A stretch of 53,048 nt of DNA from an uncultured beta proteobacterium (GCA_903821995.1 CAIJNI010000027.1:1-53048); one strand, 5' to 3'; shown: positions 15,640-23,867, numbered from the stretch's first letter. Translations and numbers: made by a program. Notes: generated by a model from the letters alone, not told the origin.

Positions 15640-17058
15640 ATGAATTTGTCTCATCTTCCCTCTGTGGATCAATTGGCTTTATTGCCTAAAGCCCTTGAGC
15701 TAGAAAAAGAGTTCGGCCGTCCTGAGTTAATTTTGGTCATACGCCAAGTACTTCAAAAATGTCGGCAACGACTTGCTGAACAAGTTACTCCTTTGAGTCG
15801 AGAAAAATTAACAGAAGAAATCTTAAAAGAGCTTGAGAGTCATCTCATCACGCGCTCAACAAGTTCATTCAGACGCGTCATTAATTTAACTGGAACTGTT
15901 TTACACACCAACCTAGGACGAGCGACTCTTCCTGCAGAAGCCATTGCAGCGATGGTCCAGGTGGCAGAAGATCCTTGCGCACTTGAATATGATTTGGGTG
16001 AAGGTAAGAGAGGGGACCGGGATGATCTTGTAGAAGAACTTCTATGTGAACTCACTGGGGCAGAGGCAGCTACACTTGTGAATAATAATGCTGCAGCTGT
16101 TTTCCTACTGCTAAACACCTTATCTAATAAAAAAGAAACGATTGTTTCCCGCGGGGAGCTGATTGAAATTGGTGGATCATTTAGGATTCCAGATATCATG
16201 CAGCGTGCTGGAGCCAAACTTAAAGAAGTGGGAACAACTAATCGTACGCATGCTAAAGACTTTATCGAGGCAATATCCTCTAAAACGTCACTGATCATGA
16301 AAATTCATACGAGTAACTATGTGGTTGAAGGCTTTACTGCTAGTGTGCCGGAGATAGAATTAGCTGCTATTGCAAAATTAAACGATTTACCATTTGTTGT
16401 TGATTTGGGTTCTGGAACCCTAATTGATATGACTCAATATGGATTACCTAAAGAAGCCACTCCAAAAGAAGCGATTAGGTTTGGCGCTGATCTTGTTAGT
16501 TTTAGCGGTGATAAATTACTAGGGGGGCCTCAGGTTGGTATTTTGGTCGGTAGTAAAAAGATCATTCAGAAGATTAAAAAGAATCCTCTCAAGAGGGTAC
16601 TGCGAACAGGAAAAATAACTTTAGCGGCGCTCGAAGCTGTTTTGAGGTTGTACCGCGATCCGGCAAAATTACAAGAACGTTTGCCAATATTAAAGATGCT
16701 CACCCGATCAGAGGAGGATATTGCTGATCAAGCCAAGCGCCTACTGAATGAATTACAAAGAATCAATGAGCTGTTATCTCACCATGGCCTTGAGTTAACT
16801 GATCAACAAGTTAAATCGCAGATTGGATCAGGATCATTGCCTGTTGAACTCTTAGCATCCATTGCCTTAAAAATAAGCGGTACGAACAAATCGGGCGATA
16901 AAAATATCACTAAGTTAGAAAGACTCCTACGGGCAAGTCATACGCCTGTGATTGGGCGCTTGTCAGAGAAAAGTTTACTTTTGGATTTGAGATGTTTAAA
17001 AGAAACTCAAGAACAAGAATTGATCCAACTCCTTGCACATAGTATTGGAAAGTTATAG
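15640..17058 (+). CDS. selA: L-seryl-tRNA(Sec) selenium transferase SelA
   Basis: A 472-aa PLP enzyme that converts Ser-tRNA-Sec to Sec-tRNA-Sec with selenophosphate. The N-terminal tRNA-binding segment reads LPSVDQLALLPKALELEKEF. The core has RRVINLTGTVLHTNLGRA, the phosphate-binding NNNAAAVFLLLNTL and the PLP lysine Lys292 in FSGDKLLGGPQ. Length is typical of bacterial SelA, which forms a homodecamer. selB starts 4 nt after its stop, so selA and selB are one operon, as in E. coli. Translation may be influenced by the leader hairpin at 15589-15627. Nothing is missing. Confidence 0.97.
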   Translation: MNLSHLPSVDQLALLPKALELEKEFGRPELILVIRQVLQKCRQRLAEQVTPLSREKLTEEILKELESHLITRSTSSFRRVINLTGTVLHTNLGRATLPAEAIAAMVQVAEDPCALEYDLGEGKRGDRDDLVEELLCELTGAEAATLVNNNAAAVFLLLNTLSNKKETIVSRGELIEIGGSFRIPDIMQRAGAKLKEVGTTNRTHAKDFIEAISSKTSLIMKIHTSNYVVEGFTASVPEIELAAIAKLNDLPFVVDLGSGTLIDMTQYGLPKEATPKEAIRFGADLVSFSGDKLLGGPQVGILVGSKKIIQKIKKNPLKRVLRTGKITLAALEAVLRLYRDPAKLQERLPILKMLTRSEEDIADQAKRLLNELQRINELLSHHGLELTDQQVKSQIGSGSLPVELLASIALKISGTNKSGDKNITKLERLLRASHTPVIGRLSEKSLLLDLRCLKETQEQELIQLLAHSIGKL

Positions 17059-17062
17059 ATTT

Positions 17063-18982
17063 ATGATTATAGGAACTGCCGGACATATTGATCATGGTAA
17101 GACTTCACTAGTTAAAGCTTTGACGGGGATTGATGCAGATAGACTCCCTGAAGAAAAAGTTCGAGGTATTACGATTGAATTAGGATTTGCATATACAACG
17201 AGTGATCAAAATAAAACGCTTGGTTATGTTGACGTTCCGGGTCATGAGAAGTTCATACATACGATGGTATCTGGTGCCGTAGGTATCGATTATGGCCTAC
17301 TTATTATTGCTGCTGATGATGGTGTGATGCCACAAACTCGAGAACATTTAAGAATTCTGACGCTCTTAAATATCCCTAATATTTCAGTAGTTATTACAAA
17401 AATTGATCTCGTGGATTCACAACAAATAGATCTTGTAAAAGAATCTATTCAAGGATTACTCAAAGAGTCGATCTATGAGAATGCTAAAAATTATCTAGTG
17501 TCGAATATCTCAGGAGTAGGTATAGATGAGTTAAAACATGATTTATTTGAATTAGCTAATGCAAAAACTCCAGACAATTCAAATTATTTCAGACTAGCCA
17601 TTGACCGAGTATTTGTTGTTAAAGGAATCGGCGTTGCAGTTACTGGGGCTGTCATGTCCGGTGAGTTAAGTGTTGGGGACACATTAATGATTAGTCCACT
17701 GAATAAATTAGTAAGAGTTCGGTCAATTCATGCTCAAAATAAAGTGAGTGAGAACGCGGTATTAGGGCAGCGGTGTGGCATTGTCGTCTCTGGCATTGAA
17801 TATCAAGATATTGCACGGGGCCAATGGTTAGTTCATCCTAATCTAGCCGTAACTACACAACGAGTCGATTGCTGGATTCAGGTTCCTAAAGATGCTGAGA
17901 AACCGATTAAGGATGGCGACTTATTACTCCTACATCATGGTACAGATCATTTAATAACCCGCATTATCCTACTAGACCAGTCGGTGTTATTGACTGGACA
18001 ATCTGGACTTGCACAATGTACTTTTCAACGTCCTTTATCGATTTTTTGGCAAGACCGATTTATTTTGCGGGATAGTAACGCAAGATATTCCTTGGGTGGG
18101 GGGATTGTTCTTGATATTAATCCGCCTATTAGGGGTAGGAAAAAAATTGATCGTATTAAGACATTGCAGTCGTATTTAAGATCATCTGCTGAAGAAGTGA
18201 TTGATAGTCTATTGCTTGATAGCCAAAATCCACTGCCTATTCATTCGATTTCAACAAGTATGAATTGTAGTTGGGAGCAATTAGAAAATAATTTAAAGCA
18301 TAAAATTGGCAGAAAATTAGTTATCGATAAAGAAGAGTGGATTCTTGGTGATGGAGTGTCCAATAATCTCATTGAATCAATTCAAAAAATTCTATCCGAT
18401 TTTCATCAAAAAAATCCAGAAGAAGTTGGGTTGTCTGTCGATGCTTTAAGAAAATTAGCCCTAATAGAATGGCATCCGGAATTATTTAAAGTGTTTATAC
18501 AAGTCATTATTAAGACTAAAGAAATAATTTTGACTGGTAATTTAATTCATTTGCCGACTCATAAAGTTGAATTATCACCGAGGGAGCAAGCCATTTGGGA
18601 TAAATCATTTTTAAAATTAACAGAAGCTCAATTTAATCCTCCCTGGGTTCGGGATATAGCCAGTCAATTAGGAGTTGCTGAGGAAATTATTCGTGCGACA
18701 TTACGAAAAGGGCTTAAAACAAATCAACTCCTACAAGTTGTTCCCGATTTGTTTTATCCTTTTGAAACTATGCAAGTTATAGCGCAATCGATGGAAGATC
18801 TATTAAAAGAATTTGGCGTTATTCGAATTAAAGACTTTCGAGATCGTCTAGGAATAGGGCGTAATCGAAGTGTTCAAATACTTGAGGCCTTTGATAAGAT
18901 GGGATTTACACATCGGATCGTTGTTGGTAAAGAAGATAAAGACCATAGAATTATTAAGAATAGGTCGATGTGGAGGCGTTAA
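17063..18982 (+). CDS. selB: Selenocysteine-specific elongation factor SelB
   Basis: A 639-aa GTPase that delivers Sec-tRNA-Sec to UGA codons marked by a SECIS. The EF-Tu-like G domain is at the N-terminus: G1 [13 protein letters not shown], switch [12 protein letters not shown]3 DVPGHEK and G4 TKIDL. Beta-barrel domains II and III follow, and the last ~250 residues form the winged-helix repeats that bind SECIS RNA. The start is ATG 17063, giving [13 protein letters not shown], the standard SelB N-terminus. It follows selA by 4 nt, and selC begins 16 nt after its stop. The length is normal. Confidence 0.97.
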   Translation: MIIGTAGHIDHGKTSLVKALTGIDADRLPEEKVRGITIELGFAYTTSDQNKTLGYVDVPGHEKFIHTMVSGAVGIDYGLLIIAADDGVMPQTREHLRILTLLNIPNISVVITKIDLVDSQQIDLVKESIQGLLKESIYENAKNYLVSNISGVGIDELKHDLFELANAKTPDNSNYFRLAIDRVFVVKGIGVAVTGAVMSGELSVGDTLMISPLNKLVRVRSIHAQNKVSENAVLGQRCGIVVSGIEYQDIARGQWLVHPNLAVTTQRVDCWIQVPKDAEKPIKDGDLLLLHHGTDHLITRIILLDQSVLLTGQSGLAQCTFQRPLSIFWQDRFILRDSNARYSLGGGIVLDINPPIRGRKKIDRIKTLQSYLRSSAEEVIDSLLLDSQNPLPIHSISTSMNCSWEQLENNLKHKIGRKLVIDKEEWILGDGVSNNLIESIQKILSDFHQKNPEEVGLSVDALRKLALIEWHPELFKVFIQVIIKTKEIILTGNLIHLPTHKVELSPREQAIWDKSFLKLTEAQFNPPWVRDIASQLGVAEEIIRATLRKGLKTNQLLQVVPDLFYPFETMQVIAQSMEDLLKEFGVIRIKDFRDRLGIGRNRSVQILEAFDKMGFTHRIVVGKEDKDHRIIKNRSMWRR

Positions 18983-18998
18983 AATAAGAATATACTAA

Positions 18999-19095
18999 GG
19001 AAGAGTGTCGATCCCGGGTGGGACGTCCAGACTTCAAATCTGGGAAGTGCTGTGATACAGTTCTTGGTGGGTTCGACTCCCATACTCTTCCGCCA
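18999..19095 (+). tRNA. selC: tRNA-Sec (selC), anticodon UCA
   Basis: A 97-nt tRNA with an encoded CCA end. The acceptor stem is 8 bp (GGAAGAGT with ACTCTTCC) and the T stem 5 bp, the unusual 8+5 arrangement of bacterial tRNA-Sec. The anticodon loop is CTTCAAA, with anticodon TCA at 19034-19036 reading UGA. A long variable arm lies between the anticodon stem and the T arm. It sits directly after selB and is probably processed from the same transcript as its neighbours. Confidence 0.96.
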
Positions 19096-19098
19096 TTG

Positions 19099-19977
19099 AT
19101 GACTAAAAGGAAAGATGTGAATCCGAAGGTTAAATCCTTTTTTGATGTTGACACTTCGACATTCACTCACATTGTCTATGAAAATGAGGGTACTCCTTGC
19201 CTCATTATTGATCCGGTTTTAAATTTTGACCCAAAGTCTGGTAGAACGTCCACCCATTCTGCTGATGAGGTCATTGATTTCATTAAAAAGAATCAATTAC
19301 ATGTTGAATTCATATTAGAAACACATGCACATGCGGATCACCTTTCTTCTGCGCCCTATCTTAAGAAACAATTCGGTGGAAAGGTCGCTATTGGCGAGCA
19401 TATTTTAGAGGTGCAAAAAGTTTTTAAAGAGATCTTTAATTTAGAACAAGATTTTGTGGCAGACGGAAAGCAATTTGATTATTTAATTAAAGAAAATGAA
19501 GAATTCTCTTTTGGCAAACTGAGTTTTAAAGGACTATTTGTGCCTGGTCACACGCCAGCGTGTATGGCATACCAAATAGGGGATGCCATCTTTGTGGGAG
19601 ACACTATGTTTCCACCTGATGTAGGTTCAGCGCGTTGTGATTTTCCTGGTGGAAATGCCAAGCATTTATATCAATCCGTTATGAAGATAATGAGCTTTCC
19701 AGAGTCTACTCGTCTATTTATGTGCCATGATTATCCATTACCTGGCAGAAAAGAAATTTCAATGACCACTGTTAAAGATCAACAATTGAATAATATTCAT
19801 ATTCATCATGGTGTTACTCAAGATCAATTTGTAGAAATGCGTCAAGCGCGAGATGCTACTCTGGATATGCCGCATTTAATTATTCCAGCGATACAAGTTA
19901 ATATACGTGCCGGTTCATTACCTCCTGTAGAGGGTAATGGGGTGAGCTATCTTAAAATTCCTCTGAATATGCTTTGA
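19099..19977 (+). CDS. Metallo-beta-lactamase-fold hydrolase, persulfide dioxygenase-like (ETHE1/Blh type)
   Basis: A metallo-beta-lactamase-fold protein of about 292 aa. The metal motif THAHADHLS puts His76, His78, Asp80 and His81 in place; VPGHTPACMAY, FVGDTMF and the late CHDYPLPG supply further ligands. The start region DVDTSTFTHIVYENEG and the IIDPVLNFDPKSGRTST segment are typical of the ETHE1/Blh branch, which oxidises glutathione persulfide to sulfite or acts as a sulfur-stress hydrolase. The ATG at 19099 begins 4 nt after selC; a GTG at 19117 with an AAAGGA site upstream is an alternative start. The following YeeE-type genes strengthen a sulfur (or selenium) role. Confidence 0.85.
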   Translation: MTKRKDVNPKVKSFFDVDTSTFTHIVYENEGTPCLIIDPVLNFDPKSGRTSTHSADEVIDFIKKNQLHVEFILETHAHADHLSSAPYLKKQFGGKVAIGEHILEVQKVFKEIFNLEQDFVADGKQFDYLIKENEEFSFGKLSFKGLFVPGHTPACMAYQIGDAIFVGDTMFPPDVGSARCDFPGGNAKHLYQSVMKIMSFPESTRLFMCHDYPLPGRKEISMTTVKDQQLNNIHIHHGVTQDQFVEMRQARDATLDMPHLIIPAIQVNIRAGSLPPVEGNGVSYLKIPLNML

Positions 19978-19979
19978 CC

Positions 19980-20420
19980 ATGAATATCAATTGGCCTGAA
20001 TTTACTCCGATAGCTGCCTTAATTGGAGGTGTGGTGATTGGCATAGCTGCAAGCTTCTTGGCGATTTTTAATGGCCGCATTGCTGGCATTAGTGGAATAC
20101 TGTCACAGCTCTTGAGCTATAAAAATGCACCCAAGGGGCATTTTACATGGCGCATTTTATTTATTTTAGGATTACTACTCTCTGGGTGGGCTTATCAAAT
20201 TTTTCATCCATTACCTGCCATTGAATTAACCAGTTCTATGCCAAAGATGATCATTGCAGGTTTACTTGTAGGTATTGGTACAAAGCTTGGATCAGGTTGT
20301 ACAAGTGGGCATGGTGTTTGTGGGTTAGGGCGTCTTTCATCCCGATCACTGGTTGCGACCCTATCTTTTATGGGGGCAGGATTTTTTGCCTGTTATATTT
20401 TCTTACATCTATTTAATTAA
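19980..20420 (+). CDS. YeeE/YedE family membrane protein, first half
   Basis: About 146 aa with several transmembrane helices. It contains the conserved YeeE signature LGSGCTSGHGVCGL, whose cysteines in the thiosulfate transporter YeeE relay the substrate across the membrane. It matches the N-terminal half of full-length YeeE/YedE; the second half is the next gene, starting 1 nt after its stop. Such split pairs commonly sit beside persulfide dioxygenase-like genes and move thiosulfate-like sulfur compounds; YedE relatives next to selD are annotated as selenium transporters. The start is ATG 19980, 2 nt after the upstream stop, with an in-frame TTG at 19974. Substrate, S or Se, is open. Confidence 0.85.
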   Translation: MNINWPEFTPIAALIGGVVIGIAASFLAIFNGRIAGISGILSQLLSYKNAPKGHFTWRILFILGLLLSGWAYQIFHPLPAIELTSSMPKMIIAGLLVGIGTKLGSGCTSGHGVCGLGRLSSRSLVATLSFMGAGFFACYIFLHLFN

Positions 20421-20846
20421 ATGAAATATTTAACCGCACTTCTTTCAGGCCTTTTGTTTGGGATTGGTCTTATTATTTCCGGAATGACCGATCCAGCTAA
20501 AGTCATTGGATTTTTAGATATAACAGGTATATGGAATCCTTCGCTTGCCATTGTCATGGGATCGGCAATTCCAATGACTTATTTGACATTTCGATATTTG
20601 GAAAAACGAAAAAAAACATTACTGAATTCTCCATTACACTTTCCTGGTATTACGCATCTCAATAGGGAGCTTATTATTGGCAGCATTATTTTTGGATTTG
20701 GGTGGGCTTTAGCTGGCTTTTGTCCAGGGCCTGCAATCGTCTCATTAGGAGCGGGGCGCTTTGAATTAATTAGTTTTGTAATTGCCATGATGATTGGCAT
20801 GCAATTAACAGGAAGTATTTCCAAAATACTCATTAAAAAACCATAA
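20421..20846 (+). CDS. YeeE/YedE family membrane protein, second half
   Basis: A 141-aa hydrophobic protein that complements the preceding gene. It has the pattern GLIISGMTDPAKVIGFLDI near the N-terminus and GWALAGFCPGPAIVSLG in the middle, the second cysteine-bearing motif of the YeeE fold. The two products probably assemble into one channel in the inner membrane. The start ATG follows the upstream TAA immediately. It ends about 100 nt before the thioredoxin gene. Confidence 0.85.
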   Translation: MKYLTALLSGLLFGIGLIISGMTDPAKVIGFLDITGIWNPSLAIVMGSAIPMTYLTFRYLEKRKKTLLNSPLHFPGITHLNRELIIGSIIFGFGWALAGFCPGPAIVSLGAGRFELISFVIAMMIGMQLTGSISKILIKKP

Positions 20847-20943
20847 AAAATACTTTTTAGATAGGCTTTAAGGGTATGTCATAGATACACCGCATAACAC
20901 TTTTGTGGGTATACTTTGTTATATAAAAAATGAGGCAGTCTTC

Positions 20944-21273
20944 ATGAGTTCAGAACTAAAACAACTAAACCAAAGTAATTTTGCAAAAGAAATTTTAAAG
21001 TACTCTGGTGTTTGTGTTGTTGATTTTTGGTCAGAAACTTGTATTCCTTGTAAACAAATGTCACGTTTATTAAACGAAATTAGAGCTGAGATCGCTGACG
21101 AGGTTGTTATCGGTAAAGTAAATGCAGATGAAAATTCATCTCTCGTTGAGCAGTACGGAGTGCGCGGATTACCTACGCTACTGATTTTTAAAAAAGGCCA
21201 ACTTGTAGAAACTCGAAGTGGCATTGACCGTAAACAGGTTATCCGTAAAGCAATTGAATCATACTTAATTTGA
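20944..21273 (+). CDS. Thioredoxin
   Basis: A thioredoxin of 109 aa with active site C33-I-P-C36 in DFWSETCIPCKQM and the cis-proline segment RGLPTLLIFKKG. It is cytoplasmic, with no signal peptide. I chose ATG 20944, preceded by GAGGCA, over an upstream GTG at 20905. It sits 12 nt before the second selenoprotein gene and is very likely its co-transcribed reductant. The stop is UGA followed at once by in-frame UAA, a double stop that would guard against readthrough in a cell that decodes UGA. CIPC replaces the usual CGPC, which may alter the redox potential. Confidence 0.92.
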   Translation: MSSELKQLNQSNFAKEILKYSGVCVVDFWSETCIPCKQMSRLLNEIRAEIADEVVIGKVNADENSSLVEQYGVRGLPTLLIFKKGQLVETRSGIDRKQVIRKAIESYLI

Positions 21274-21285
21274 TAAGGAATCAAC

Positions 21286-21906
21286 ATGTCACATATCACA
21301 ATGCTTAGCATTGAAGAATTAAAAAATACAAAACTCAAACCTTTAGTTGAGTATTGTCTAGAGCATCGTGCGCCTGATCCCGCCTTTCATGCGATGATGG
21401 GACATAATATTGACCTTGCTGAGGCAGCATTTAAAGCTTGGTTTACAGTTTTTAATACTGGATCTATTAGCCATAACCTAAAAGAAATCATGCGCGTCTC
21501 GTTGTCGCGTATGGCCTCATGTAATTATTGAGGTAATGTTCGATCTGCTTCGGCGAAGCAGAATGGACTCACAGAAGATCGTTTAAATGATGGTATTGAT
21601 AATTACCAGTTTAGTGATCAATTTTCGGCGGCAGATAAAATTGCGTTGCGTTATTGCGAACTCATGGCAACTGATCCAGATGCAGTAGATAAAATTTTTT
21701 ATCAAGAATTAAAAGCTTTCTATACCGATGAGGAGATCATTGAATTAGGAGCGTTTATTGGGATGAACTTGGGGTATCACACATTTTTTGGAACTTTAGA
21801 TTTTTATCCTATGTTTTCACCTGATGGTCGACTGATTGATCAAGAAGAGTCACGTCGTATATATGGCACTCAAGTGAGTTCCTTACAAGACCGTGGAGCG
21901 ATCTAA
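21286..21906 (+). CDS. AhpD-like selenoprotein (CMD family) with in-frame UGA as selenocysteine
   Basis: Reading the TGA at 21529-21531 as Sec gives a continuous 206-aa AhpD/CMD-fold protein. The motif is M-A-S-C79-N-Y-U82-G, a CxxU centre; the His that follows CxxC in classical AhpD is not at the same spacing. The C-terminal part after the UGA stays in frame and keeps family features (YTDEEIIELGAFIGMNLGYH). A strong hairpin follows the UGA. The ribosome-binding site is AAGGAA. It lies between thioredoxin and a 176-aa paralogue with which it overlaps by one base (TAATG), so the three form a coupled unit. Function is likely thiol- or selenol-based reduction driven by thioredoxin; the substrate is unknown. 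Confidence 0.9.
21529..21562 (+). promoter_or_regulatory. Sec UGA codon plus SECIS-like hairpin
   Basis: After the UGA (21529-21531) comes a hairpin with an 8-bp stem, TCTGCTTC (21544-21551) with GAAGCAGA (21555-21562), and a GGC loop at 21552-21554. The loop lies 23 nt from the U of UGA and starts with G, as bacterial SECIS elements require. It lacks the bulged U and GGUC loop of the first element, so SelB binding is likely but less certain. Confidence 0.7.
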
Positions 21907-22436
21907 TGTCTAATATTCAAGGAATTGAAAAATCGTCGATTACTGATCCGGAATTATTAGAATTGATGGAAGAAGCACTTCATCTTGGGATTCCTGGAGA
22001 AAAATTTATTCTTATCTTGGCGCGTGTTCCTTCCTATGCGAAAGCGATTTTGAAGGCGATGATTATTGGTTTTAATCAAGGAAACATTGATCACCGTATA
22101 AAAGAAGTCATGCGAGTTCAGTTAGCCCGTTTTGCGGGGGACTCTTATTCAGGTCAACTTCGATCAAAGCGTGCTATCCAAGAAGGTTTGGAAGAAGATT
22201 TGATTGATTCTGGGTCTAATGATTACGAAGACGATGAACGTTTTAGTGAAGCTGAAAAAGTAGCTTTACGCTTTTCTGATCAAATGTATTTAGATCCCAA
22301 AAAAGTGGATAAATATTTTTATGATGAAATGAAAAAACATTACTCCGAAGCTCAAATTATGGAGTTGGGCGGTTTTATGGTCTTACAATACGGAATGCAA
22401 ACCTTTATTCGGACTCTAGATCTCTCTTCAGATTAA
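21906..22436 (+). CDS. AhpD-like paralogue lacking Sec and Cys at the redox centre
   Basis: A 176-aa CMD-fold protein, paralogous to the preceding selenoprotein across its length: INxGxIxH-type (GFNQGNIDHRIKEVMRVQLA against FNTGSISHNLKEIMRVSLS), then the active-site strand, then YSEAQIMELGGFMVLQYG. At the exact positions of Cys79 and Sec82 it has Asp79 and Ser82 (AGDSYSG against ASCNYUG), so it cannot form a selenenylsulfide. The start overlaps the upstream stop by one base, which favours fixed-ratio production and a heteromeric complex. It may be a structural, substrate-binding or regulatory subunit. It abuts the convergent MFS gene. Confidence 0.85.
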   Translation: MSNIQGIEKSSITDPELLELMEEALHLGIPGEKFILILARVPSYAKAILKAMIIGFNQGNIDHRIKEVMRVQLARFAGDSYSGQLRSKRAIQEGLEEDLIDSGSNDYEDDERFSEAEKVALRFSDQMYLDPKKVDKYFYDEMKKHYSEAQIMELGGFMVLQYGMQTFIRTLDLSSD

Positions 22437-23867
22437 CTAAGGTTTGTAGACATGCCCGCTGACCTGGTGTCCCGCATCAGGTTTTAGTTTAAGGTATCCC
22501 AGTAAAGAAATTAGCATCAGGATACCTATGATGAAGAAAGCCCACTGAAAATCATTGCCTGAGGGGTTTGCGATGTCCCCGCCATGCCACCAAACCGTAA
22601 AGTGTATTAATATTGCACCTAATGCAACTCCGATACCCATGTTTAATTGCGCTACTGTGCTAAATACGGTATTTGCACTACTCATTTTTTCTGAGGGCAT
22701 ATCAGAGAATGCCAGCGCTTGAATACAAGTAAACTGCATTGACCGGGTTAGGCCATAAAAAAGCATCACAAGACAAATAATCCAGATGCTAGTATCTGCG
22801 GTTAAAAAGCCGCTGAGTATCGTAGCTATAGCTGCCAAGCATGCATTTCCAACCATGACATTACGAAAGCCAAACTGTTTGAGTATGGTTGATGTGATTG
22901 GTTTTAAAGCAAGATTTCCTAACATCGCCGATAAAAATAATAAACCTGATTCAAAGGCTGTGTATCCAAAAGCCAATTGAAACATGAGAGGAGCCAAGAA
23001 GGGTGTTGCGCCAATCATAATGCGAGAAAGTGATCCAAAATAGATAGTAATAGCATAGGTAGGAACTTTAAAAGCAGAGAAATCTAGTAAGGGGTAAGGA
23101 TGTCGTTTTGCGTACCAAACTGCAAATGACATCAAGCCAAAGCCTATTAAGCAACTGCCGATAGACGTTTGCGAAATACCAACTGTGCTTAAGGACTCAA
23201 TACCAAACATAAAGCTAGCAAGTCCTACCCCAATGACAAAAAATCCAATCCAGTCCAATGGGCGCTTTTGTGTTGGAACTTGATTTGATATGAGTTTAAT
23301 GACGCACAATATTCCTAAGAGACCAATAGGGATATTGAGGAAAAATATCCAGCGCCAATTTGTAAACGTTGTTATAAATCCACCGAGAGGTTGGCCGATA
23401 ATGGGTGCCATAAGACCTGGCCAAGTAATAATAGCGATCATCTTCACCAGCTCACTCTTAGAGGCATTTCGCAGGACAATGAGTCTGCCTACAGGGACCA
23501 TCATTGCCCCACCAAACCCTTGCAATATTCGAGCTGCGATAAATTGATCCATGGTCTGACTCAGGCCACAAAGCATGGATGCTAAGGTAAATATAGCAAT
23601 TGCGGAACCAAAAACTGTTCGAGCGCCAAAGCGATCTGCCATCCAGCCGCTGACGGGTATAAACACAGCCAGTGTAATGAGATAAGCTGTTACACCCATA
23701 CTCATATTGACCGCATTGACTCCTAGGGAGTCAGCAATTTGTGGAAGCGCAGTAATAATGACTGTGCCATCTAAATTCTCCATGAAAAAAGCCGCTGCAA
23801 CGATCCATGGGATAAACCGAGATGAAGAACTTAGGTTAATTGAATCGGATGATTTTGAATCGGGCAT
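22437..23867 (-). CDS. MFS drug exporter of the DHA2 (EmrB/QacA) family
   Basis: A 476-aa inner-membrane protein, probably 14 transmembrane helices, of the DHA2 branch of the major facilitator superfamily. Helix 1 carries the family motif LDGTVIITALPQIA, followed by the inter-helix motif GWMADRFGART and the antiporter motif C region WPGLMAPIIGQPLGG. Such proteins use the proton gradient to export hydrophobic compounds. No EmrA-type membrane-fusion partner is beside it. It converges with the selenoprotein operon, its stop abutting the last gene, and is probably a separate unit. Confidence 0.9.
   Translation of the reverse strand: MPDSKSSDSINLSSSSRFIPWIVAAAFFMENLDGTVIITALPQIADSLGVNAVNMSMGVTAYLITLAVFIPVSGWMADRFGARTVFGSAIAIFTLASMLCGLSQTMDQFIAARILQGFGGAMMVPVGRLIVLRNASKSELVKMIAIITWPGLMAPIIGQPLGGFITTFTNWRWIFFLNIPIGLLGILCVIKLISNQVPTQKRPLDWIGFFVIGVGLASFMFGIESLSTVGISQTSIGSCLIGFGLMSFAVWYAKRHPYPLLDFSAFKVPTYAITIYFGSLSRIMIGATPFLAPLMFQLAFGYTAFESGLLFLSAMLGNLALKPITSTILKQFGFRNVMVGNACLAAIATILSGFLTADTSIWIICLVMLFYGLTRSMQFTCIQALAFSDMPSEKMSSANTVFSTVAQLNMGIGVALGAILIHFTVWWHGGDIANPSGNDFQWAFFIIGILMLISLLGYLKLKPDAGHQVSGHVYKP

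Noticed and set aside
18999..19098. Coding start of the metallo-hydrolase inside selC (in-frame start near 19018)
   Set aside because: That segment is tRNA-Sec with complete cloverleaf; family similarity begins only after 19117.
21271..21276. Third Sec codon at the thioredoxin UGA
   Set aside because: The next in-frame codon is UAA and the protein already has full thioredoxin length.
21286..21906. Pseudogene broken at 21529
   Set aside because: The break is a UGA in a CxxU motif, the frame is kept for 125 further codons with family-like sequence, and a hairpin sits at SECIS distance.
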